This document shows, one piece after another, positions 6,796-12,734 of a stretch of DNA of 21,921 nt. The position numbers and the translations under genes are program-made. The stretch is from an uncultured Planctomycetaceae bacterium (GTDB lineage: Bacteria; Planctomycetota; Planctomycetia; Pirellulales; Lacipirellulaceae), in NCBI GenBank assembly GCA_937860165.1, contig CALMBE010000682.1:1-21921 (forward strand), given 5' to 3'. The notes below the pieces were generated by a model, which saw only the letters and a list, made by a program, of their open reading frames with translations, made no database searches and was not told where the DNA came from. Positions within the stretch are counted from its first letter, which is position 1, and every line of letters starts with the position of its first letter.

Positions 6796-7185
6796 TCAGG
6801 TGAGGTGGGTCGAACGTCGCGGTGGACCGCGAGCCGAATAGAGGTCGAAGGGCTCGACCGAAGGGAAGGGCGTGGTTAACAGAGCGACCGGGATCACACA
6901 GTGGTCACGGACCACAGCAAGAAAATTACTCGGAGGAACCTGCGCGAGCGCCAGTAATTCGCAGATCGCGCAGGACTCGGAGCAAGTTGCCCGACTGGCT
7001 ACGGTTGGTTGTTCGGGCCGCTGGTGTTGGTGCTGGTGGGCATGATGGCAACAGCAGTGTTGATCAGCGGAACCTGCGAAATGGCCCTGGCCGGGGAGAT
7101 AATGGAGCGATTGCCCGAGGACGAAAAACGTCCCGTAGCAGAGCGCAAAAGCAGCGCGAACAAAAGTGTGTGAGTTCCAGCGCAT
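6796..7185 (-). CDS. Small exported His/Cys-rich protein, possible metal binder
   Basis: Encodes 129 residues. A hydrophobic N-terminal segment at about 8-30 looks like a signal peptide or anchor. It is followed by the dense motif HCCCHHAHQHQHQ and a second cluster CSESCAICELLALAQ, then a tail with RGPP. The combination recalls the DUF2946-like small proteins linked to metals, but assignment is tentative. The ATG at 7185 is chosen because a strong promoter (7244-7272) places the transcript start near 7237, which excludes the ATG at 7254. No good ribosome-binding site precedes 7185. The gene heads an apparent operon with the pseudopilin (172 bases downstream) and the PEP-CTERM protein. Confidence 0.65.
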   Translation of the reverse strand: MRWNSHTFVRAAFALCYGTFFVLGQSLHYLPGQGHFAGSADQHCCCHHAHQHQHQRPEQPTVASRATCSESCAICELLALAQVPPSNFLAVVRDHCVIPVALLTTPFPSVEPFDLYSARGPPRRSTHLT

Positions 7186-7243
7186 CAAAAAAACCGCTAC
7201 TTCCAGCAAGCAATTGAACTGAAAAGCGGTCCGACCTGTGGTA

Positions 7244-7272
7244 ACTATAGGCAAGAGGGGTCAAAGTGTCAA
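7244..7272 (-). promoter_or_regulatory. Near-consensus sigma-70 promoter of the minus-strand operon
   Basis: On the minus strand TTGACA (7272-7267), a 17-bp spacer and TATAGT (7249-7244) match the housekeeping consensus at 11 of 12 bases. The predicted start near 7237 gives a leader of about 50 bases to the ATG at 7185. A second TTTGACC word follows the -35 box within the spacer. Confidence 0.75.
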
Positions 7273-7360
7273 CCATTTCTCGAATGATTTCTTGGTCACG
7301 GCCCCATTTACATTGGTAAGCTCGCAGCTCAATAATCACGATGGTTTCTCTGAGGTCATG

Positions 7361-7693
7361 ATGAAAATTCCCCCCGAGGCAGTCATTCCATTTGAAAAAC
7401 TCACCAACTATTTGTTGGTTGAGCGGATTTGGGATGATAAATCTCGATACTTGGGACAGGCAGGCTTCACTCTCAGGAACCCGTTGGAACTCGAATTCGC
7501 TATCCGTAACCTTGTTGGCCGGGAAAATGCCATTGTAGACGGATACAATGAATACGGCGTCTTTTATCGAGTTACAGGTGATTTGGTTGGACCCAAAGGA
7601 CGATCTCTCCCAGTGGTACTCGTCTGGTTACAATGGAAATGCGATGCGTCTCATCATTTTGTAACACTTAAACCCAACAAGAAAAAATCATGA
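7361..7693 (+). CDS. DUF6883-family protein
   Basis: Encodes 110 residues. The sequence IPFEKLTNYLLVERIWDD, then KSRYLGQAGFTLRNP, is recognised as DUF6883, a family of unknown biochemical role. The rest alternates strands and short helices and ends in a Lys-rich tail (KPNKKKS). The ATG at 7361 is preferred since GAGG lies five bases upstream; the ORF is open to 7238, but that stretch overlaps a promoter on the other strand. Its stop overlaps the next start (ATGA). From memory, DUF6883 genes are often next to DUF4926 genes, so the pair is probably a functional unit. A toxin-immunity or toxin-antitoxin role is only an inference. A weak promoter (TTTACA 7307, AATAAT 7331) is possible. Confidence 0.75.
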   Translation: MKIPPEAVIPFEKLTNYLLVERIWDDKSRYLGQAGFTLRNPLELEFAIRNLVGRENAIVDGYNEYGVFYRVTGDLVGPKGRSLPVVLVWLQWKCDASHHFVTLKPNKKKS

Positions 7694-7941
7694 ATCAAAT
7701 TTCGCTTTATGACCGAGTTGCGTTGACTCGTGATTTTGTCGAGCATGGTTTGAAGCGGGGAGATATCGCCACGCTTGTTGATAAAGTCCCTCATCCCGCA
7801 GGGGGGCCAGAAGGTCTCGTTCTTGAAATCACGAATGCTATTGGAGATTCGCTGCAAGTCATAACCGCATCTCTTGTCGATGTGGAGCCGCTGAATGCAA
7901 ACGAAGTCTTGGCAGTTCGGCAATTGATCGAGACGAGCTAA
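7690..7941 (+). CDS. DUF4926-family protein
   Basis: Encodes 83 residues. LYDRVALTRDFVEHGLKRGD and IATLVDKVPHP, with VLEITNAIGDS, match DUF4926: a small all-beta SH3-like fold is predicted by analogy with other proteins beginning with this 'vaLt.d..ehgLk.GD.gtvV' pattern. Its ATG overlaps the DUF6883 stop by four bases and lacks its own ribosome-binding site, indicating translational coupling. The product is acidic towards the C-terminus, while its partner ends in a basic tail. This would fit a physical complex but proves nothing. It faces dprA tail to tail with 30 bases between. Confidence 0.78.
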   Translation: MNQISLYDRVALTRDFVEHGLKRGDIATLVDKVPHPAGGPEGLVLEITNAIGDSLQVITASLVDVEPLNANEVLAVRQLIETS

Positions 7942-7971
7942 CTCCATACTCCAATCGGTTGAGTCACCGGT

Positions 7972-9084
7972 CTAAAGCCGTACCACTCGGTTGCTGCTGA
8001 CTTTGCGAATCAGGCCGCGCATCTCGAGCACACTGACCGTGGCCAGTACGCGCTGCACGGGGAGATTCGCAGTGTTCGTAATTTCGTCGATGAGCGAGCC
8101 CTGTGGATCGATGGCTTGCAGGACCTGCGTTTCGATTTCATTGAGTGACAACTCCGCAGGCGCGCGGATTGTCGTACCATCGTCGCGGCGGGCTTCTTGG
8201 GCGAGGGGGCCGAGTTCTTCGAGCACGTCCTCAAGGCATGTTACAAGTTTGGCTCCGTCGCGGATGAGTCGATTGGTCCCCTTGGCGTTTGCATTGTCGA
8301 CTTGCCCCGGCACGGCAAAGACCTGTCGATTCTGTTCACCAGCATGGCGCGCGGTGATAAGCGCCCCCGAGCGATCGGCGGCCTCGACGACAATCGTGCC
8401 GAGCGTGAGGCCGCTGATGATGCGGTTGCGCTGGGGAAACATGCCGCTGATCGGTGGCATCGTCGGGGCGGCTTCGCTCAGCACGCAGCCTTGAAGTGCG
8501 ATCTGATCGGCGAGCCCCGCGTTCTCTGGAGGGTAAGGGGCTAACACCCCACTGGCGAGCACAGCGATTGTTCGCCCACCGGCAGCCAGTGCCCCGCGAT
8601 GGGCCGCCGTGTCGATTCCGCGTGCCATGCCACTGACGACGGTGAATCCCGCGCGGGCCAAACCGCTCGCGAGTGATTCGGCTTGTTGGAGTCCGTACCG
8701 ACTGGCGTGTCGGGTGCCGACAATCGCGACGGCGAGTCCGTCGATGTCTTTGAGTTCGCCTTTCACAAACAGCACCGCGGGGGGGTCGGGGAGTTCCAGG
8801 AGCAGATGTGGGTAGTTCGCACTAGCGGGCGTGAGAATCGCGATGTGGTGCTCGGCCGCGAGTCGGAGTTGCGTGTCCACATCGATCTCCGTGCGGGCCA
8901 TGGTGATTCGCTTGGCAAGTGTGGGCCCGACACCGGGAACGTACTGCAATTCTCCCATCGACGCGGCGAGCACGGTCGTTGCGGAACTGAAGTGCGTGAG
9001 TAACCGCTGCATTGCCAGGGGTCCGACGCCCTGCACCATCGACAGCGTAAGTCGATCGCGAAGCTGAGGGTCGTCGTAGTCCAT
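7972..9084 (-). CDS. dprA: DNA-processing protein DprA
   Basis: Encodes 370 residues. DprA binds single-stranded DNA taken up during transformation and loads RecA on it. An N-terminal helix-hairpin-helix/SAM-like part (about 1-65, VPGVGPTLAKRI) precedes the extended Rossmann core. That core contains VGTRHASRYG (122-131), SGMARGIDTAAHRGAL (151-166), FPQRNRIISGLT (216-227) and DRSGALITARHAGEQNR. A C-terminal winged-helix domain (about 300-370) ends in KVSSNRVVRL. The ATG at 9084 begins at the conserved N-terminus; the longer ORF to 9177 looks non-coding. No strong ribosome-binding site is visible. A short palindrome (GCTGGT-GA-ACCAGC, 9105-9118) lies in the upstream leader. No other competence gene is in the window. 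Confidence 0.95.
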   Translation of the reverse strand: MDYDDPQLRDRLTLSMVQGVGPLAMQRLLTHFSSATTVLAASMGELQYVPGVGPTLAKRITMARTEIDVDTQLRLAAEHHIAILTPASANYPHLLLELPDPPAVLFVKGELKDIDGLAVAIVGTRHASRYGLQQAESLASGLARAGFTVVSGMARGIDTAAHRGALAAGGRTIAVLASGVLAPYPPENAGLADQIALQGCVLSEAAPTMPPISGMFPQRNRIISGLTLGTIVVEAADRSGALITARHAGEQNRQVFAVPGQVDNANAKGTNRLIRDGAKLVTCLEDVLEELGPLAQEARRDDGTTIRAPAELSLNEIETQVLQAIDPQGSLIDEITNTANLPVQRVLATVSVLEMRGLIRKVSSNRVVRL

Positions 9085-9178
9085 GGGAAATACCCAAGAG
9101 AAGCGCTGGTGAACCAGCCCCGACGATAATTCCCAGCGGGGTGAGAAGCAACTAGGAAAAACCGGGTCATTTTGCAAT

Positions 9179-9208
9179 TTGGCGATTTAGGCTCGGCGGG
9201 TCTATACT
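9179..9208 (+). promoter_or_regulatory. Promoter upstream of DUF2442 gene
   Basis: TTGGCG (9179-9184), an 18-bp spacer and TATACT (9203-9208) form a good sigma-70 promoter with a predicted start near 9215. This gives a leader of about 53 bases to the ATG at 9268. Confidence 0.55.
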
Positions 9209-9267
9209 AGAACAATGGTTAGCGCGGGATCCAGACTAGAATTTACTGTAGGCAATGGCGACACGGA

Positions 9268-9573
9268 ATGAGCACTTTGATAACTGAACGCGATGCGTTT
9301 GCAGAAGCGGTCCGTTTTTCTGAAGATTCGATGGCGGTGTCGCTGGACGACGGTCGCACACTTTCTGTGCTGTTGGCTTGGTATCCCAGACTTCTGGCGG
9401 GAACTTCGCAAGAACGGGCCAACTACGAACTGATCGGCGCAGGGGAAGGAATGCATTGGCCTGGTCTTGATGAGGATATCAGTGTCGAGGGACTCTTGGC
9501 AGGTAAGCATTCCGCTGAGAGCGATGCCTCCCTGGCGAAGTGGTTAGAGAATAGGAAGAATCCGAGTAAATAA
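9268..9573 (+). CDS. DUF2442-family protein
   Basis: Encodes 101 residues. VRFSEDSMAVSLDDGRTLSV and WYPRLLAGT, followed by YELIGAGEGMHWPGLDEDIS and VEGLLAG, are the DUF2442 signature. The family's function is unknown. It is often paired with DUF4160 proteins and suspected of a toxin-antitoxin-like role, but no DUF4160 gene is visible here. The tail after about residue 80 (SLAKWLENRKNPSK) is basic. It has its own promoter (9179-9208) and is followed after 16 bases by a small membrane protein gene, so the two probably share a transcript. Confidence 0.85.
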   Translation: MSTLITERDAFAEAVRFSEDSMAVSLDDGRTLSVLLAWYPRLLAGTSQERANYELIGAGEGMHWPGLDEDISVEGLLAGKHSAESDASLAKWLENRKNPSK

Positions 9574-9589
9574 GTTCTAGGCGGTTTCC

Positions 9590-9910
9590 ATGAATCCTTT
9601 AACTAAGATGACCGAATTCTTTCTCGGTCAACCAGGCCATGCCGGGATGGTGGCGTTTCTGTTGCTGGTCGCGGCGCTGTTGTTTCTGGTCGTGACGAGG
9701 AAAATCTCCTGGGCACTCATCCTGCTGAGCATCACTTGGGTATTGTATGCCATGTGGGAGTCGTATTGCGCCGCGCAGAAATACAATATCCGTGTGGACT
9801 TGCTGTTTATCTACCCGGGATTGCTCATTGCAAGTGGTTGGGCACTACTGCTGAGTATTTGGCAACTGCCGTGGGAGCTGATGGTGGGCCCTCGCCCGCG
9901 CAATCAGTAG
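9590..9910 (+). CDS. Small membrane protein of unknown function
   Basis: Encodes 106 residues with three predicted membrane helices, at about 18-36 (MVAFLLLVAALLFLVV), 39-55 (ISWALILLSITWVLYAMW) and 70-92 (LLFIYPGLLIASGWALLLSI). The charged ends are short. No family is recognised. The ATG at 9590 follows the DUF2442 stop by 16 bases and has only a weak AGGCGG upstream. The stop at 9910 lies 16 bases from the end of the convergent aroB gene. Co-transcription with the DUF2442 gene is the only functional hint. Confidence 0.7.
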   Translation: MNPLTKMTEFFLGQPGHAGMVAFLLLVAALLFLVVTRKISWALILLSITWVLYAMWESYCAAQKYNIRVDLLFIYPGLLIASGWALLLSIWQLPWELMVGPRPRNQ

Positions 9911-9926
9911 TTGCCATTCGCGGCTA

Positions 9927-11222
9927 TCACCCCATCGCCGCCTGCACATCGTCCACGCGGACATCCTTCACCAGTTCGACATGCCCCAGCCGGGTGGGGA
10001 GCACGAAGCGGAGTCGGCCTTGGTCGACTTTTTTGTCGCGGTGCATGATTCGCACGAGCTCGTCGCGGTCGAAATTGGGGACGTCGGTCGGCAAATGCAG
10101 CGCGACCAGCAGGGCCGATTGGCGGGCGAGAAACTCGTCGTCGATGCGATTCATGTGGCGCGCGAGCCGAGCGGCGCATTCCATGCCGATGGCTACCGCT
10201 TCGCCGTGGAGGAGCTTGCCATACTCGCCGGCGGTCTCGAAGGCGTGCGCAAACGTGTGGCCATAGTTGAGCACCGCCCGCAGTCCGGTGAGTTCATGTT
10301 CGTCTTGTTCGACGACATCGGCCTTGAGTCGGCAGCAGCGCTGGATCACCCGGGTGAGGATGGCGGAATCGTGCGCGTTGATCGCAGCAACATTCTGTTC
10401 GAGAAACGTGAAGAATTCGGCGTCGAGAATCACGCCGTATTTGACGACCTCGGCCAGTCCTGCCCGGTACTCACGGTCGGGGAGCGTGGCCAGCACCTCG
10501 ACATCGACCAACACGCCACGGGGTTGCCAGAAGGCACCGACCATGTTTTTCGCGCCGGGGAGATTGATCCCCACCTTGCCGCCGACCGAGCTATCGACCT
10601 GCGCGAGCAGAGTGGTAGGGACCTGAAAAAACTGTAACCCCCGCGCGAACGTGGCAGCCACGAAACCGGCCAGGTCCCCCACGACTCCCCCGCCGATCGC
10701 CAGCACGATGCTCTGACGGTCGGTCCCTTCTTCGAGCATGGTCTCCCACAACTCTTGGGCGTTGTCCCCCGACTTCGATTCCTCGCCAGGGTCCACGACC
10801 ATGACATGCACTTCCCACTCGTCGTCGGTGAGCTGATCGCCGAGCTTGTCGGCGTAGAGATCATCGACCGTGTCGTCGGTGATGATAACGGCATGGGTAG
10901 CCTGGGATCGCTCGCGCAGAAAAGGCGCAAGCCCGGCGAGATTGCCGCTGCCGATTTGAATATCGTAGCTCCGCTCGAGCAAGTTGACGCGGGTGATGGT
11001 GGGTTCTTGGGACACGATAGGGGACCTGGGGGGAGGGAGTGCCTTGCCGTCTTGGCGATAGAGTTCAATCGATTCCTCAACGATCTGACACAATTCAGCG
11101 AATACCTGCTGTTCATCATCGCCATGGCACCCACCGTAGAGTAAGCCAGGTGCACTGCCAACATAGCACCCGTCTTCTTCAGACCATTCCACGACTTTGC
11201 AGTAACGATCGCTTTCTTTCAT
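9927..11222 (-). CDS. aroB: HicB-half-domain fused to 3-dehydroquinate synthase
   Basis: Encodes 431 residues. From about residue 75 it is a complete AroB, which makes 3-dehydroquinate from DAHP in the shikimate pathway (NAD and metal dependent). Visible are IGGGVVGDLAGFVAATFARG, QVPTTLLAQVDSSVGGKVGI, GLAEVVKYG, LNYGHTFAHAFE and LHGEAVAIGM. Residues 1-65 are instead a HicB antitoxin N-terminal domain (YCKVVEWSEEDGCYVGSAPG, then ELCQIVEESIELYRQDGK, ALPPP); HicB's C-terminal DNA-binding domain is missing. The ATG at 11222 has a strong GAGGAG eight bases upstream. An internal GTG at 11015 would give a 362-residue AroB of normal length but has only weak upstream AGG. The start overlaps the stop of a hicA-like gene by ATGA-type coupling. 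A genuine fusion or two alternative starts are both possible. Confidence 0.85.
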   Translation of the reverse strand: MKESDRYCKVVEWSEEDGCYVGSAPGLLYGGCHGDDEQQVFAELCQIVEESIELYRQDGKALPPPRSPIVSQEPTITRVNLLERSYDIQIGSGNLAGLAPFLRERSQATHAVIITDDTVDDLYADKLGDQLTDDEWEVHVMVVDPGEESKSGDNAQELWETMLEEGTDRQSIVLAIGGGVVGDLAGFVAATFARGLQFFQVPTTLLAQVDSSVGGKVGINLPGAKNMVGAFWQPRGVLVDVEVLATLPDREYRAGLAEVVKYGVILDAEFFTFLEQNVAAINAHDSAILTRVIQRCCRLKADVVEQDEHELTGLRAVLNYGHTFAHAFETAGEYGKLLHGEAVAIGMECAARLARHMNRIDDEFLARQSALLVALHLPTDVPNFDRDELVRIMHRDKKVDQGRLRFVLPTRLGHVELVKDVRVDDVQAAMG

Positions 11223-11416
11223 GACTGGCTCTCCTCGATTGCCCGCTTGATAGCACGTTCCTGGTACTGTTTGGCATCGTCACCCATTTTACCAGCTAAA
11301 GTGATAGGCCGCGCGAGTTGTTTGTGAACAAAATTTCGGTGGCTCCCTTGACCCCCTCGATTGACGAAGCCGGCATTCTCCGGGTCACGGATCAAATCTC
11401 GAATTTTTCTCGGCAG
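11219..11416 (-). CDS. hicA: HicA-family toxin gene lacking an ATG/GTG start (possibly decayed)
   Basis: An open frame without ATG that encodes a near-complete HicA mRNA interferase of 65 codons. Readable are PRKIRDLIRDPENAGFVNR, then GGQGSHRNFVHK, ITLAGKMGDDAKQYQERA and IKRAIEESQS. The catalytic His in GSHRNF is present, and the GDDAKxYQ ending is typical of this HicA branch. At the expected initiator position the codon is CTG (11416-11414). No ATG, GTG or TTG lies between it and the in-frame TAG at 11446-11444. The first downstream alternative is TTG (11395-11393), which removes seven residues. There is no ribosome-binding site upstream, only C-rich sequence. The stop overlaps the HicB-AroB start by three bases, the normal hicAB layout. 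It is likely silent or poorly expressed. Confidence 0.78.
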   Translation of the reverse strand: MPRKIRDLIRDPENAGFVNRGGQGSHRNFVHKQLARPITLAGKMGDDAKQYQERAIKRAIEESQS

Positions 11417-11439
11417 GGCTGGGGGATAGGGGGCTGGGG
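11416..11439 (+). other. Strong G-quadruplex motif upstream of hicA
   Basis: On the plus strand four G-runs of 3, 5, 5 and 4 are separated by loops CT, ATA and CT. Such short loops predict a very stable parallel quadruplex. The first run overlaps the CTG codon at the hicA start position, so the motif occupies exactly the site where a promoter or ribosome-binding site would be expected. It lies on the template strand for hicA-aroB. Confidence 0.6.
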
Positions 11440-11508
11440 ACTGCTAAACCGCAAGCGGAGGAGGCAGAAATTAGGACAATATCTTGTCGGGGGTTCGTGG
11501 GTTATTTC

Positions 11509-11609
11509 GTAGTGTAGGCTTCCAGCCTGTAACAAGGTGAGGTAGGCTGCCAGCCAGCAATTGGTTTGCCTCGGCAAATCCAAGAAAGCTGGCTGGTTGC
11601 CCGCACTAC
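11509..11609. repeat. Palindromic element bounded by GTAGTG/CACTAC
   Basis: About 101 bp with nested inverted repeats. The outer pair is GTAGTG (11509) / CACTAC (11604-11609), the middle pair CCAGCCAGC (11550-11558) / GCTGGCTGG (11588-11596), and the inner pair TTGGTTTGCC / GGCAAATCCAA around a 2-base loop. It resembles the 'gtag...ggcttccagcc' repeats of planctomycete genomes. It ends 34 bases before the epimerase ATG and contains no gene. Confidence 0.6.
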
Positions 11610-11643
11610 CCATTTTCCTGCCGGGGCCAACTCGGGATTCACC

Positions 11644-12648
11644 ATGCTGCGAGCTTTAGTCACAGGCGGAACTGGTTTTGTCGGCTCGAACTTGGTAGAA
11701 CTCCTGCGCGGTCAGGGTCTCCAAGTTTGCTGTTTGGTCCGCGATCCGAGTAAAGCTCGCCACTTGCAGGATTGGGGCACCGACCTGCAAGTCGGTTCGC
11801 TCCTCGATTCCGCCGCAGTCGCTGCCGCGCTGGCCGATGTTGATGTTGTCTTTCACGTTGCGGGCCGCGTCTCGGCGTTCAAGCCGACTGAATTCTGGAC
11901 CGACAACGTCGAGGGAACCCGGTGTGTGGTCGAACAATGTTCCCAAGTCCCGATACCACCGAAAGTAATCGTTGTAAGTTCGCTTGCTGCCGGAGGTCCC
12001 AGTTCGCCTGGCAACGCACGCTTGGAGACAGAACCGGACCACCCGATCTCCGAGTATGGCAAGACCAAGCTGGCCGCCGAGCATGTCGCCGCCGAATACG
12101 CTCCCCGGGTCCCCTTGAGCATCGTGCGCCCACCTGTGGTGTTTGGGAAAGGAGACCGCAACGGACTCACACTGTTTAAGACACTCAAAACTATACGACT
12201 CCATTTACTTCCCGGCTATCACACCATGCCCATGTCGATCGTGCATGTCGCCGACCTGTGCCAGGCCCTCTTGCTTGTTGCGCAGCAAGGGGCGCGGATC
12301 GAATCCCCTGCGAACCTTGCCGGTGGCCGATATTATGTCACTTCGGGTCCAACGGTCACGTACAAAGAATTCGGCAAACTTGCCGCGCAGGCACTCGGAT
12401 ACACAGTCGCCACGATTCCGGTCCCAGGACTTATTTTCAAGATGGCCGGGGCAGCCGCCGAGGAGATTTCCAAGTTACGCGGACAACCAAGCATTTTTAA
12501 TCGAGACAAAGTCCGCGAGGGCTTGGCCGCTGGCTGGGAATGCAGCGATGCAAAACTCTGCCAGGAACTCGGCTATCGGCCGGAGAAATCCCTGGAAGCC
12601 CGCTTTGCCGAGACCGCCGCTTGGTACCGAGAGCAAGGTTGGTTGTAG
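11644..12648 (+). CDS. NAD-dependent epimerase/dehydratase (extended SDR)
   Basis: Encodes 334 residues. The nucleotide-binding motif TGGTGFVG lies at 7-14, the VFHVAGRVS segment at 69-77, SSLAAGG with the catalytic Ser region at 112-118, and the active-site Y138-x3-K142 in EYGKTK. RPPVVFGKGD follows. This is an extended short-chain dehydrogenase of the nucleoside-sugar epimerase/dihydroflavonol reductase-like group. The C-terminal half (TVTYKEFGKLAAQALG) is substrate-binding, so the substrate cannot be told. The ATG at 11644 starts directly at the Rossmann strand; the longer ORF from 11566 runs through a repeat and is not chosen. No strong ribosome-binding site is seen. It stands alone between a repeat and the phosphofructokinase gene. 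Confidence 0.93.
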   Translation: MLRALVTGGTGFVGSNLVELLRGQGLQVCCLVRDPSKARHLQDWGTDLQVGSLLDSAAVAAALADVDVVFHVAGRVSAFKPTEFWTDNVEGTRCVVEQCSQVPIPPKVIVVSSLAAGGPSSPGNARLETEPDHPISEYGKTKLAAEHVAAEYAPRVPLSIVRPPVVFGKGDRNGLTLFKTLKTIRLHLLPGYHTMPMSIVHVADLCQALLLVAQQGARIESPANLAGGRYYVTSGPTVTYKEFGKLAAQALGYTVATIPVPGLIFKMAGAAAEEISKLRGQPSIFNRDKVREGLAAGWECSDAKLCQELGYRPEKSLEARFAETAAWYREQGWL

Positions 12649-12679
12649 CACAAGCCGACAAACCCTATAACGCTCCCAT

Positions 12680-12696
12680 GCCGCTTGCGGCTTAGC
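12680..12696 (+). repeat. 17-bp repeat GCCGCTTGCGGCTTAGC, copy 1
   Basis: The hairpin word GCCGC-TT-GCGGC followed by TTAGC occurs here, after the epimerase gene, and identically at 21235-21251 upstream of the GlsB-like gene. A related word CCGCAAGCGG is present near 11449. It is probably part of another dispersed planctomycete repeat. Confidence 0.5.
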
Positions 12697-12734
12697 CGAG
12701 CATTGATACCTCCAAAACTCACACCCTATGAACA

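Noticed and set aside
9105..9118. GCTGGT-GA-ACCAGC palindrome upstream of dprA
   Set aside because: Short, and not linked to a promoter that I could identify, so not reported as an operator.
9981..10637. 218-codon plus-strand open frame opposite aroB
   Set aside because: Antisense to conserved AroB motifs; no homology recognised.
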